Source: Bacteroidales bacterium GP2
Lineage (GTDB): Bacteria; Bacteroidota; Bacteroidia; Bacteroidales; Muribaculaceae
Reading direction: 5' to 3'
NCBI GenBank assembly: GCA_001701115.1
Contig: DAAJ01000060.1
Span: 6,393 to 26,476 of the forward strand
Length of the DNA: 20,084 nt
Shown here: one piece after another, positions 7,464-15,747 of the stretch
Layout of the letters: each line of letters begins with the position of its first letter
Numbering within the stretch: position 1 is the stretch's first letter
Position numbers and translations under genes: made by a program
Notes under the pieces: generated by a model
Told to the model about the DNA's origin: nothing
Seen by the model: the letters and a program-made list of their open reading frames with translations, nothing else
The model's database searches: none

Positions 7464-8969
7464 ATGAACCGCACAAGACTCCTATTACCGTTTTTCAGGC
7501 GAAGCGCCGACAGGTGCCTCGCAGCCGCTGATGATGCCGAAGCAACGCAGAAGAGGGTGCTTAGGCAACTCGTTTATGACGCAAAGCATACTATCTGGGG
7601 CAAGCTCAACCGGTTTGACACCATAAGTTCTTATAATGAATTCTGCGACCAGGTGCCGCAAGGCACGTACCCCACTTTGAGACCATACGTGATGAGGATG
7701 ATCGCGGGAGAGAAGGATGTGCTTTGGCGCGGAAAAACAACGAGGTTCGCGCAGTCGTCCGGAACATCCGACGGCAAAAGCAAATTCATACCTATAACCG
7801 AGGACGCATTGCAGAAGTGCCATTTCAAGGGGGCGAGTTACTCCCTTGCGCTTTATCTCAGGAGTTACCCTGACAGCCGTATCTTTGACGGGAAATCATT
7901 TATCCTCGGCGGAAGCTACGCGAACGAGCTTAAGCTCGAAAACAATAAAGCAAAGGTGGGCGATCTCTCCGCTACCCTGATCGACTGCATCAATCCTTTG
8001 GTCAACTTAGTCAGGGTACCGTCCAAAAAGGTGGCACTTATGGAGGACTGGCACCAGAAACTTCCGGCACTTGTGCGTGCTTCCGCTTATGAAAATGTCA
8101 CAAACATATCCGGAGTGCCGTCCTGGTTCCTAAAAGTGCTCCAGGAAATCCTCTCTTACCGGAGCAAAGAGTCAATCCACGAGGTGTGGGAGAACCTTGA
8201 GGTGTTTTTCCATGGCGGAATATCCTTTGCACCTTATAAAAAGGAGTACGAACACATCACGGATCCCTCCAAGATGAGATATTGGGAGAATTATAATGCT
8301 TCCGAAGGTTTTTTTGCTGCTCAATCGGCACCCGAGGACAGCTCCATGCTGCTCATGACTGATATAGGGATGTTCTACGAGTTCATTCCGGTTGAATCGC
8401 CGTCATCAGCCCCTGTTCCTGTATGGGAACTCCAGAAGGGCAAGAAGTACGCGCTCCTCATCAGCGGTTGCAACGGGCTTTGGCGCTATCCAATCGGCGA
8501 TGTAGTGAAAGTGGAATCGCTAAATCCGGTTAAAATAACCATTGCGGGAAGAACAAAAAGTTACATAAACGCATTTGGAGAAGAAGTTATGGTGCATAAT
8601 ACCGATGCGGCAGTTGCAAATGCGTGCGCCAAGTGCGGTTGTGCAGTGAAGGATTATACTGTCGCCCCGGTCTATACCCATGACGGAAAGAAAGGGTGCC
8701 ACCAGTGGCTGGTGGAGTTTGCACGTCCTCCACGCGACATTGACGGGTTTGCCGAGGAGCTTGACAAAGCGTTGCAAAATGAGAACAGCGACTATCAGGC
8801 AAAACGCTCCGGAAATATTTTCCTGGACAGCCTCACGATAGACATTGCGCGCCCCGGGCTATTCGATGACTGGCTTGAGAGCACGGGCAAGCTCGGCGGA
8901 CAGCGAAAAATCCCCCGCCTTTCAAACGACCGCAAGAATATTGAATCAATGTTATCGTTAAACAACTAA
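7464..8969 (+). CDS. GH3-family acyl-adenylating enzyme (auxin-responsive GH3-like)
   Basis: A 501-residue member of the GH3 branch of the adenylate-forming superfamily. Plant members activate a carboxylate with ATP and join it to an amino acid; bacterial members are common in Bacteroidota but their substrates are not established. Visible motifs: the ATP-binding loop AQSSGTSDGKSK (about residues 96-107), the second motif YNASEGFFA (277-285), and YPIGDVVKV (342-350) followed by GRTKSYINAFGEE in the hinge and C-terminal lobe, ending with GGQRKIPRL. I choose the ATG at 7464 over an in-frame ATG at 7404, because the earlier one lies inside the inverted repeat and would add 20 residues outside the family pattern. 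No signal peptide is seen, so it is cytoplasmic. The next gene follows after 11 bp. Confidence 0.9.
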   Translation: MNRTRLLLPFFRRSADRCLAAADDAEATQKRVLRQLVYDAKHTIWGKLNRFDTISSYNEFCDQVPQGTYPTLRPYVMRMIAGEKDVLWRGKTTRFAQSSGTSDGKSKFIPITEDALQKCHFKGASYSLALYLRSYPDSRIFDGKSFILGGSYANELKLENNKAKVGDLSATLIDCINPLVNLVRVPSKKVALMEDWHQKLPALVRASAYENVTNISGVPSWFLKVLQEILSYRSKESIHEVWENLEVFFHGGISFAPYKKEYEHITDPSKMRYWENYNASEGFFAAQSAPEDSSMLLMTDIGMFYEFIPVESPSSAPVPVWELQKGKKYALLISGCNGLWRYPIGDVVKVESLNPVKITIAGRTKSYINAFGEEVMVHNTDAAVANACAKCGCAVKDYTVAPVYTHDGKKGCHQWLVEFARPPRDIDGFAEELDKALQNENSDYQAKRSGNIFLDSLTIDIARPGLFDDWLESTGKLGGQRKIPRLSNDRKNIESMLSLNN

Positions 8970-8980
8970 TTTTTATAATT

Positions 8981-9688
8981 ATGAACAACAAAATCAACAC
9001 TATAGCATCCGCGTTGCTGATTGCAGCGGGATTGCTTTCCATCGGATTATGCCTGCGCTCCGGGCTGAACTCGTTTTCAAACCGCGACAGGGTCGTGGAT
9101 GTGAAAGGTCTTGCCGAAAGGGAAGTTGCCGCAAACAAAGTCACATGGCCAATAATGTTCAAGGAGGTGGGCAACGACCTTCCATCCGTGTACCAGAAGG
9201 TCACTGCAACAAATTCACAGATTGTGGATTTCCTCAAGGCAAACGGGCTCACCGACGAGGAGATAAGCATAGGCGCCCCAAGCGTGCAGGATTTGACAAC
9301 CGACCGATACAACAATTCACCACTCCCCTATAATTATGCGGTGACATCCATTGTAACGGTAAGTTCCTCCAATGTCAGGGAGGTCCATGGGCTGATCAAC
9401 CGCCAGGGTGAGCTTTTCAGCAAGGGTATAGCAATTACGAGCAATTACAACACTGTCATTTCCTACGATTACACCGACCTCAACTCAATCAAGCCGGAAA
9501 TGATTGCCGAAGCGACGGGAAATGCACGCGAGGCGGCAAAGAAGTTCGCAGAGGATTCAGACAGCAGGCTTGGCAAAATAAAGACAGCGCGCCAGGGACA
9601 ATTTACCATCGAGGACCGTGACCCGACTACACCTTATATAAAAAAGGTGCGCGTTGTCACCTCGCTCACCTATTATCTTGAGGATTGA
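8981..9688 (+). CDS. SIMPL-domain (DUF541) protein with N-terminal membrane anchor
   Basis: Product of 235 residues. One hydrophobic helix at about residues 8-27 serves as an uncleaved anchor or signal; the remainder, from about residue 35 (RDRVVDVKGLAEREV), is a SIMPL domain, with the repeated beta-alpha pattern and a C-terminal VRVVTSLTYYLE strand. It should face the periplasm. SIMPL proteins form oligomeric assemblies and some are linked to oxidative or membrane stress, but no enzymatic activity is established, and I assign none. It lies 11 bp after the GH3-family gene and probably shares its transcript. Confidence 0.85.
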   Translation: MNNKINTIASALLIAAGLLSIGLCLRSGLNSFSNRDRVVDVKGLAEREVAANKVTWPIMFKEVGNDLPSVYQKVTATNSQIVDFLKANGLTDEEISIGAPSVQDLTTDRYNNSPLPYNYAVTSIVTVSSSNVREVHGLINRQGELFSKGIAITSNYNTVISYDYTDLNSIKPEMIAEATGNAREAAKKFAEDSDSRLGKIKTARQGQFTIEDRDPTTPYIKKVRVVTSLTYYLED

Positions 9689-9713
9689 TTGAACCATACA
9701 ACGGCACGCATCG

Positions 9714-9725
9714 TTGTAAATACAA
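9714..9725. promoter_or_regulatory. Small dyad upstream of rubrerythrin
   Basis: TTGTA-AA-TACAA lies 33 bp before the rubrerythrin start codon. The 5-bp arms and short spacer look like a possible operator for a dimeric regulator. In this AT-rich 69-bp gap it could also be chance. No full TAnnTTTG element is visible in the gap. Confidence 0.25.
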
Positions 9726-9757
9726 AATCATAATTATCAACTAAAAATATTACGACG

Positions 9758-10339
9758 ATGGCAACACCCAATCTCAAAGGAACTCAGACTGAAAAAAATA
9801 TCGTGAGCTCTTACCTCAACGAAACACAGTCTTACGCCCGCTACACTTATTATGCACAGCAGGCTGACAAAGAACAATATTACCCCATCGGTGAAATTTT
9901 CCGCGAAACAGCAGCAAACGAACTTCACCATGCAAAGGTATTCTTGAAAATGCTTGGCGGCGGCAGTGTGGTTGGAACAGTTAGCGTCGATGCAATTCCG
10001 CCTAAGACAACCGAAGAGAACCTCCAGATATCTATGGGCGAGGAGGAGAATGAAGGCGTTCACGCTTATCAGGAATTTGCGAAAATCGCCCAGCAGGAGG
10101 GTTTTGATGATATCGCATCTCATTTCCTTGCCATAGCTGAGGTTGAGAAGCATCACCTTGACCGCTTCACTTTGTTGCACCAGCAGGTAGTGGACGGAAC
10201 AGTCTGGAAACGTGACAAACCTATCATGTGGCAGTGTCTCGTCTGCGGATATATGTATGAAGGCACCACTCCTCCTGTAAAGTGCCCTGCTTGCGACCAT
10301 CCTTACCAGCACTATATGCCCACAGACATTATCGGATAA
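9758..10339 (+). CDS. rbr: Rubrerythrin
   Basis: Non-haem diiron peroxidase that reduces hydrogen peroxide in anaerobes, taking electrons through its rubredoxin-like centre. The 193-residue product has the classic two-part layout. The N-terminal ferritin-like four-helix domain has ligand motifs at Glu22, E55LHH58, the EEE cluster at 95-97 and E130KHH133. A C-terminal rubredoxin-like domain follows, with Cys160-x-x-Cys163 and Cys176-x-x-Cys179 (QCLVCGY...KCPACDHP). All metal ligands appear intact. It follows the SIMPL gene by 69 bp, enough room for its own promoter, and is followed by an intrinsic terminator. Cytoplasmic; fits an obligate anaerobe exposed to transient oxygen. Confidence 0.97.
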   Translation: MATPNLKGTQTEKNIVSSYLNETQSYARYTYYAQQADKEQYYPIGEIFRETAANELHHAKVFLKMLGGGSVVGTVSVDAIPPKTTEENLQISMGEEENEGVHAYQEFAKIAQQEGFDDIASHFLAIAEVEKHHLDRFTLLHQQVVDGTVWKRDKPIMWQCLVCGYMYEGTTPPVKCPACDHPYQHYMPTDIIG

Positions 10340-10365
10340 AACACCTATATATAATATTTATGGAG

Positions 10366-10392
10366 GCTGCGCTTTACGGCGCGGCTTCTTTT
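10366..10392 (+). terminator. Intrinsic terminator after rubrerythrin
   Basis: A 7-bp GC-rich stem, GCTGCGC / GCGCGGC with one G-T wobble, closes a six-base loop (TTTACG) and is followed by TTCTTTT. It begins 27 bp after the rubrerythrin stop codon. Confidence 0.8.
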
Positions 10393-10407
10393 ATGCCTTA
10401 TAAACAG

Positions 10408-10443
10408 TTGCCCCCTGCCACGTTTAGGTGCGGCAGGGGGCAA
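10408..10443. terminator. Strong hairpin between convergent rubrerythrin and susD genes
   Basis: Perfect 12-bp stem (TTGCCCCCTGCC / GGCAGGGGGCAA) with a 12-nt loop, placed 21 bp beyond the stop of the second susD gene on the minus strand. The T-run after it is weak on both strands, so it may act as a transcript-end stabiliser or back-up bidirectional terminator rather than a textbook intrinsic one. Confidence 0.65.
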
Positions 10444-10463
10444 TATGTTTAAGTTGGATATGT

Positions 10464-12257
10464 TTACCAACCGGGGTTCTGTGTCCAGAGACCGTCAGTA
10501 AGAGAAATCATGCGTTCCTGCAACGGAAGCAGATAGTCTCTCTTAGGATTGAACTGCCAGCCAGACTCATAACCTTGCTGATTGATGGTGATGTAACGGA
10601 GTTCATCACCCGGCTTGCCGGTAAGGAAGAGGTTATTCCTTGAAGCCTGGTCATAAATAAGTGTCGGGAACTCGTCGGCAAGATTGCTGCCGATAAACAG
10701 CGCACCTTTATGCCACTTGCCAATGATGAGCTCGTCAGCCGCAGCCCAACGAAGAATATCCTCAAGACGACGTCCTTCGCAAGCTTTCTCAACTCGGCGC
10801 TCACGACGCACAGCCTGCACATATTTGTCAAGGTGAGCAAACGGATATGAAGGCTCTGTGTTGTATTCGCGGTCAAAATCCATGTCAGGCATGCCGGCAC
10901 GGGCACGGAGCGGGTGGAGCGCAGTAATGATTGCCTGTGCATTTCCGGCGCCATTGAGTTCGGCAAGTGCTTCTGCATAGTTGAGGAGCACGTCTGCATA
11001 ACGGAACTGGATAGCGGGAGTAGCACCCTTGAACTCAGCATCAAGGTTGCCGGTATAGTTAATCTGCACATGCTTGAGCAAAGAGAAGCCAGTTACATTG
11101 TTGTTGTATGCCGATGTACCGATCAGCGGGGGGAAAGTATAAGAGGGACCTTCGTCCGGACGGAGCTGCTGTCCGGGAGTTGCCACAGTCTGAGCGAGAC
11201 GGGGGTCACGTACAGTCGGGAGAAGTTCATTGCCCCATACTTTCTGAGCCTCTGTGCGCTGAGTTCCAACAAAAGGTTTGCCATCGATTGTCAGGTAATC
11301 ATCAACAAGAGATGCTGTCACACCACAGCTGCCACCGCCCTGGTTGAGGTAACGGTCAACATTATTGCCGATTTCGTCACCGTCATACTTTTTGTACCAA
11401 AGAATTTCGGGGTTGCTGCCAAGGTCAGTAGTTTCAAAGATAACACGGTAGTCATTGTTGACATTGCCAGTATTATATATTCTCCATACTCCACGATCCA
11501 TAACTTCTTTCGCAGCGTTAGCAGCCTGTGTGAAATAGTCGTTGATTTTTGCATCTGTCACAGCAGGATCGAAGAAGGGGTCGTTTTTAGCCTTATGGTA
11601 TTTTTCCCATGTGCCTTCAAAAAGTGCAACTTCGCTCTTAAGGGCGCGTGCAACATCGCGGTGAACACGCATAGACGAGCTGTTGCTCTTCTCACCAAGG
11701 TTCTTGATTGCGAGGTCAAGGTCGGCAAGAATATGGTCAGCAATAACCGTACGGCTTTCGCGGGGAAGTTTCATAAGCTCCAGATCCGGATCAAGGGGAG
11801 TTTCTACCCATGCAATAGGTCCGTAGTTGATGAAGAGCTGGTAATAGTACCATGCACGGAAATAATAACCTTCACCTACTGCCTGATTGTAAGCGGCACT
11901 TCCTGCCTGATTGCAGTTATCAAGGTTATTAAGGAAGAAATTCACTCTGCGGATATAAGTATAGTTACCAAGAGAAGAGGCATTGCTGACAGCCATGCGT
12001 CCTGCAAGGCGCTGGTTCACAGCCGTACCAGTCATATTGTCAGAATTGACGTCATCTCCGGCGATACCTGAGCCACCACCGGCAGAGAAACCCTGTCCTC
12101 TTACAGCAGACTGATAGAACTGATCAAGGTAACTGCTCATTTCGCCTGTGCTTGTGAAAGGAGTGGAAGAAGAGAGCACCCCTTCCGGCTCACGGTTGAG
12201 GTCATAGCACGATGTAAGCGCAAGACCCGCAATAAGGCTGAATATATATTTTTTCAT
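10464..12257 (-). CDS. SusD/RagB-family outer-membrane lipoprotein (second SusCD pair)
   Basis: Substrate-binding lid lipoprotein of 597 residues, partner of the SusC encoded 16 bp upstream. The signal peptide is short, with lipobox LALTSC giving lipidated Cys17. Family features include the N-terminal YFRAWYYYQLFINYG helix pair typical of the TPR-like core, VEKACEGRRLEDILRW at about residues 489-504, and a C-terminal DYLLPLQERM...QNPGW ending. It is only distantly similar to the first SusD in this window, so the two pairs probably handle different ligands. It is the last gene of its operon, followed by the 12-bp-stem hairpin; no hydrolase, SusE/F-like or regulator gene is attached. Confidence 0.95.
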   Translation of the reverse strand: MKKYIFSLIAGLALTSCYDLNREPEGVLSSSTPFTSTGEMSSYLDQFYQSAVRGQGFSAGGGSGIAGDDVNSDNMTGTAVNQRLAGRMAVSNASSLGNYTYIRRVNFFLNNLDNCNQAGSAAYNQAVGEGYYFRAWYYYQLFINYGPIAWVETPLDPDLELMKLPRESRTVIADHILADLDLAIKNLGEKSNSSSMRVHRDVARALKSEVALFEGTWEKYHKAKNDPFFDPAVTDAKINDYFTQAANAAKEVMDRGVWRIYNTGNVNNDYRVIFETTDLGSNPEILWYKKYDGDEIGNNVDRYLNQGGGSCGVTASLVDDYLTIDGKPFVGTQRTEAQKVWGNELLPTVRDPRLAQTVATPGQQLRPDEGPSYTFPPLIGTSAYNNNVTGFSLLKHVQINYTGNLDAEFKGATPAIQFRYADVLLNYAEALAELNGAGNAQAIITALHPLRARAGMPDMDFDREYNTEPSYPFAHLDKYVQAVRRERRVEKACEGRRLEDILRWAAADELIIGKWHKGALFIGSNLADEFPTLIYDQASRNNLFLTGKPGDELRYITINQQGYESGWQFNPKRDYLLPLQERMISLTDGLWTQNPGW

Positions 12258-12273
12258 TTTTATTTTTCCTATG

Positions 12274-15200
12274 TTAGAGGTTGATATTTAATCCTACAGA
12301 AAGGACTTTGTTCATGGGGTAGTTTTTACCGCCCTCACTGGTATAGCCGTTTGAGGTGAAGATTGCTTCAGGGTCAAACATCTTTGCAAGGTTGGTTGAT
12401 GTCCAGAGGTTCTCAGCTGTGAAGAACACCATAACTTTATCAAGTCCGATGTGGGAAATGATAGTCTTGGGCAGTTCATAGCTTACAGTGAGGTTCTTCA
12501 GGCGGATATAAGAAGCATCCTGGAGGTATCTGTCAGAAGTCTGTCTGTTACGGTTGCTGAACACTCCGATACCACCTGCGGTGTGAAGGTAAGGCTTCGG
12601 ATAGTAAGCGCCGGGGTTGTCTTCAGTCCAGTAGTCGAGATGCTGTGTGAAGAAAGTAGCCTGCGCGTACGGTCCCCAACCCCAGAAGTAGGGTGCTGTG
12701 CCGGGATTCCAGTCACGCTTGCCTACGCCCTGGAACATAAGGCTGAGGTGCAAGCCTTTCCAACCGATGTTGCCGTTGATAGTGTACTGGTAGCGCGGGG
12801 TTGTGTTACCGATTACGGTGAAGTCACCCATGTCACCAAGCACATTTGTGCCCTTATCAATTTTACCGTCACCATTGATATCGATGTACTTCACGTCACC
12901 GGGTGTCCATGTTCCGCCGTTGAGATATGAAAGGTCTAATTTGTTATATGCGTCAGCTTCTTCCTGAGTCTGGATAAGACCACTTGAACGGAGACCCCAG
13001 ATTTCACCAACTGCACGACCTTCGTACCAGTTGCCGATAGGATTGGTGAAAGTAGGATTCTTGTATTTGGTAACTTTTGCTGTAGCATCAGAGATAGAAC
13101 CACCTATTCCATAAGTGATATCCTTACCTATGCGTCCAACCCAATTGATCTGTAATTCCCAACCGCGGTTACGCATATTTGCGTTATTAGCCTGAGGTGC
13201 GCTTGCACCGAAGAAATCGGGGAAGTCCTCGCCCGGACCGAGCATATCCTTGGTGTCACGCTGGAAGATTTCAAATGTTCCGGAAAGAGCGTTATTGAAG
13301 AGACCGAAATCAAGACCGATGTTCTTGCTTTGTACCTTTTCCCATGTAACTGTGGGGTCGATAACGCCGGGAGCATTGATATACCCATGACGCCCGTCGG
13401 AGAAAATATAGTTGCCTTTTGCAGTAATAGCCATGGTCGATGCGAAAGTGTAGAGACCGGCACCAGCCTGGTTGCCCATCTTACCGTAAGAAAGGCGGAG
13501 TTTAAGGTTATTGAGAGTGGGACGGAGTGACTCCATGAAGTTTTCACGAGCGATGTTCCAACCTACAGACACTGAGGGGAAGAAGCCCCAGCGGTTTTTC
13601 TTTGAGAAGCGTGATGTACCGTCGTAGCGCATATTAGCCTCAAAGAGGTACTTGCCGTCAAAATCATAGTTAAGACGTCCGAACCATCCACGGGTAGCCC
13701 AGGTCTGCTTGGCATCAGTAGCAGTAACAGCACTTGAACCGGTATTGATACCCGGGTTTGTGATTGTGTATAGACCGTTCACATAGTTATAAATGCTTGA
13801 ATAGCGGTTTTCTTCACTCTGGTAACCAGCCATGATTGTGAAGTTGTTCTTCTCAGCAATAGTGAGGTCATATGTGGTATAAGCACTGAAATTCTGATAA
13901 CGGGTTACTGTATTCTGCTTTGTGTAACGTCCGTCTTTCTGGATTCCAAGTTCATCGCGTACACCTTTAGAAGTAGTAACGCCATCTGCGGCATAGATAT
14001 CCGGAGCCACATTCATTGCCTCATATTCGAGACCTACATAGCGGTAAGTATAGTCTGCTGTGATCTTCCAACCCTTGAGAGGCTGCACGTCAACGCCAAA
14101 TGTAAGATTGAAACGGTCACGCTTGCTTGTTGTATATGTTCCGCTCTGGAGATAAGGAATCATTGTGAGCTCGGTAAAGTTGCCATTCGGATCCTTGTAA
14201 TGCACTGTAGGACGGAAACGTGCAAGTGAGTGGTAGAAACCTTCGCTGAGACCGCCGGTACCGAAAGGAGTGTCAGTGTCAGAGTGCATGAACTTGGTAT
14301 TTGCACGTACAGAGAGCCACTTTGTCACGTCAGATTTGATGTTTGATGAGAAGTTGTAACGCTTGTAGCTCATATCAGCATAGCGGAGAATGCCATCTTC
14401 ACCATAGTAACCAAGTGAAACATAGTATTGCGCACGTTTGCCGCCGCCACTTGCGCTGATGTTGTGGTTCTGCTTGAACGCCCAATTCTTATAGTGGAGA
14501 TCAAAGTAGTCGGTATTACCGATACCTGACTCAGAATTCTCGAAAGCAGGGTTCATGGAAGCATTGGGTGAAAGTTCCTGCCAGGGATCTACACTGTTGG
14601 GATTGTCGCGGAACTGGCGGAGGAGTTCAAGCTTCTCATCAGAATAGAAACGGCTTACACCGGCATTGGCACAAGCTGCATTCCACATCTTGGCAAATTC
14701 ATAACCGTCAAGCATTTCAGGGAGTTTGGTAGGTTTGCTCCATCCAACAGTACCCTGATAGCTTACACGCATCTTGCCTTCCTGTCCACGCTTGGTGGTA
14801 ACGAGCACAACACCGTAAGCTGCACGCGCACCGTAAATAGCACTCGCGCCAGCATCCTTAAGCACTGAGATGCTCTCGATATCGTTGGGGTTTACATCCG
14901 AAAGGCTCATCTCAACACCGTCAACAAGTATATAAGGTGTACCTGTACCGGAAAGATTGCCCTGACCACGGAGCTGCAAGGTTGCGCTACCACCGGGACG
15001 ACCGGAATTGCTGTTTGACACGAGAAGACCCGGCACCATGCCCTGAAGCATCTGAGCCGCGTCAGCAACCGGACGACGTGCAATTTCATCACCCTTAACC
15101 TGTGACACAGCACCGGTAAGGTTTACTTTTTTCTGCACACCGTAACCCACAACCACTACCTCATCAAGTGATGATGTGTTGGGCTTAAGGGTAACTTCAA

Positions 15201-15519
15201 TAGGCTCGCCCTTCCATACAACGGACTGGGGCTCATAGCCTACATAAGAAATTTTGATTGTAGAACCGATTTTTACATTCGCAATCGTGAATTTTCCGTC
15301 GATATTGGTTGAAGCTCCATTTCCGCCGTCAACAAATACCGATGCTCCGGGAAGAGGCTCACCGTCTTCATCATAAACCGTTCCGGAACAAGGAGCTGTC
15401 TGCGTTGCCTGAGCCGCTGCTTCTACCCCCCCCCTCAACTGACTGTCTGCCAGCAAAGTGGGCGACAGCATGAAAGAAGCGGTCATGAGCGCCATAGCTG
15501 AATAAATTACTTTTCGCAT
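12274..15519 (-). CDS. SusC/RagA-family TonB-dependent outer-membrane transporter (second pair)
   Basis: TonB-dependent importer, 1081 residues. In order: a signal peptide with likely cleavage after TLLA (residue 24); a short linker whose codons 29-32 are written by a run of nine G (see the repeat entry); a carboxypeptidase-regulatory-like domain at about 44-112 (GEPLPGASVFVDGG...NIDGKF); the linker SLDEVVVVGYG at 117-127; a plug at about 128-250 (DVNPNDIESISVLKDAGAS, YGARAAYGVVLVTTKRG); and the barrel. The last residue is Leu (GLNINL) rather than the usual aromatic. The frame is intact as given, so the allele is 'on'. It is first in a two-gene operon with susD and divergent from the acetyltransferase gene. 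Substrate unknown. Confidence 0.95.
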   Translation of the reverse strand: MRKVIYSAMALMTASFMLSPTLLADSQLRGGVEAAAQATQTAPCSGTVYDEDGEPLPGASVFVDGGNGASTNIDGKFTIANVKIGSTIKISYVGYEPQSVVWKGEPIEVTLKPNTSSLDEVVVVGYGVQKKVNLTGAVSQVKGDEIARRPVADAAQMLQGMVPGLLVSNSNSGRPGGSATLQLRGQGNLSGTGTPYILVDGVEMSLSDVNPNDIESISVLKDAGASAIYGARAAYGVVLVTTKRGQEGKMRVSYQGTVGWSKPTKLPEMLDGYEFAKMWNAACANAGVSRFYSDEKLELLRQFRDNPNSVDPWQELSPNASMNPAFENSESGIGNTDYFDLHYKNWAFKQNHNISASGGGKRAQYYVSLGYYGEDGILRYADMSYKRYNFSSNIKSDVTKWLSVRANTKFMHSDTDTPFGTGGLSEGFYHSLARFRPTVHYKDPNGNFTELTMIPYLQSGTYTTSKRDRFNLTFGVDVQPLKGWKITADYTYRYVGLEYEAMNVAPDIYAADGVTTSKGVRDELGIQKDGRYTKQNTVTRYQNFSAYTTYDLTIAEKNNFTIMAGYQSEENRYSSIYNYVNGLYTITNPGINTGSSAVTATDAKQTWATRGWFGRLNYDFDGKYLFEANMRYDGTSRFSKKNRWGFFPSVSVGWNIARENFMESLRPTLNNLKLRLSYGKMGNQAGAGLYTFASTMAITAKGNYIFSDGRHGYINAPGVIDPTVTWEKVQSKNIGLDFGLFNNALSGTFEIFQRDTKDMLGPGEDFPDFFGASAPQANNANMRNRGWELQINWVGRIGKDITYGIGGSISDATAKVTKYKNPTFTNPIGNWYEGRAVGEIWGLRSSGLIQTQEEADAYNKLDLSYLNGGTWTPGDVKYIDINGDGKIDKGTNVLGDMGDFTVIGNTTPRYQYTINGNIGWKGLHLSLMFQGVGKRDWNPGTAPYFWGWGPYAQATFFTQHLDYWTEDNPGAYYPKPYLHTAGGIGVFSNRNRQTSDRYLQDASYIRLKNLTVSYELPKTIISHIGLDKVMVFFTAENLWTSTNLAKMFDPEAIFTSNGYTSEGGKNYPMNKVLSVGLNINL
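15426..15434 (-). repeat. Nine-G homopolymer in the start region of susC, candidate slippage site
   Basis: On the coding strand, codons 29-32 read AGG GGG GGG GTA, giving nine consecutive G just after the signal peptide. With eight G the next codon becomes TAG, an immediate stop. With ten G the frame runs on for about 20 codons and ends at TGA (15371-15373). Either single-base slip therefore eliminates the transporter. This is the layout of a simple-repeat contingency locus. Confidence 0.75.
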
Positions 15520-15557
15520 AAAAATAGATAATTAATTGGTATTGATTTAACCCTATC

Positions 15558-15571
15558 CCCCATAGCTGGGG
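15558..15571. promoter_or_regulatory. Small hairpin in the susC leader
   Basis: CCCCA-TAGC-TGGGG forms a 5-bp GC-rich stem with a four-base loop about 40 bp upstream of the second susC start codon. It would lie in the 5' leader if transcription starts near 15630. The role is unknown and the hairpin is short. Confidence 0.3.
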
Positions 15572-15636
15572 CATTGCATTAAATTATGGTTTATTTTAAT
15601 CTCTGCTACGAAGTAAGGGCTTTTTTTCGGGTTATG

Positions 15637-15644
15637 CAAATATT
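15637..15644 (-). promoter_or_regulatory. Weak candidate -7 element of the second susCD operon
   Basis: On the minus strand this reads AATATTTG, one mismatch from TAnnTTTG, 118 bp before the start codon. It sits in ATATTTGCATA, the same 11-mer found at the candidate promoter of the first susCD operon. No convincing -33 element is seen. Confidence 0.3.
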
Positions 15645-15747
15645 TTATACACTTTTTAATGAAACTGCAACAAATATGTGTGCTCAAAAACAGCCCACTC
15701 TTAAAAATAGTTGCTTATTTTGCATGCAAATTTTAATCCTATCCAAA

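Noticed and set aside
6962..7476. Several overlapping minus-strand open frames with repetitive Arg/His/Pro-rich translations
   Set aside because: They are translations of the palindromic tandem array, the repetition follows the DNA repeat, and no domain is recognisable.
10914..12071. Long plus-strand open frame opposite the second susD gene
   Set aside because: It is antisense to a clear SusD gene, its translation is low in charged structure and resembles no family, and it lacks a start context or promoter. It is a codon-bias shadow.
15586..15747. N-terminal extension of the O-acetyltransferase
   Set aside because: The upstream frame is open by chance in AT-rich promoter DNA; the family N-terminus begins at TEKEKM, directly after the GTG at 15748.
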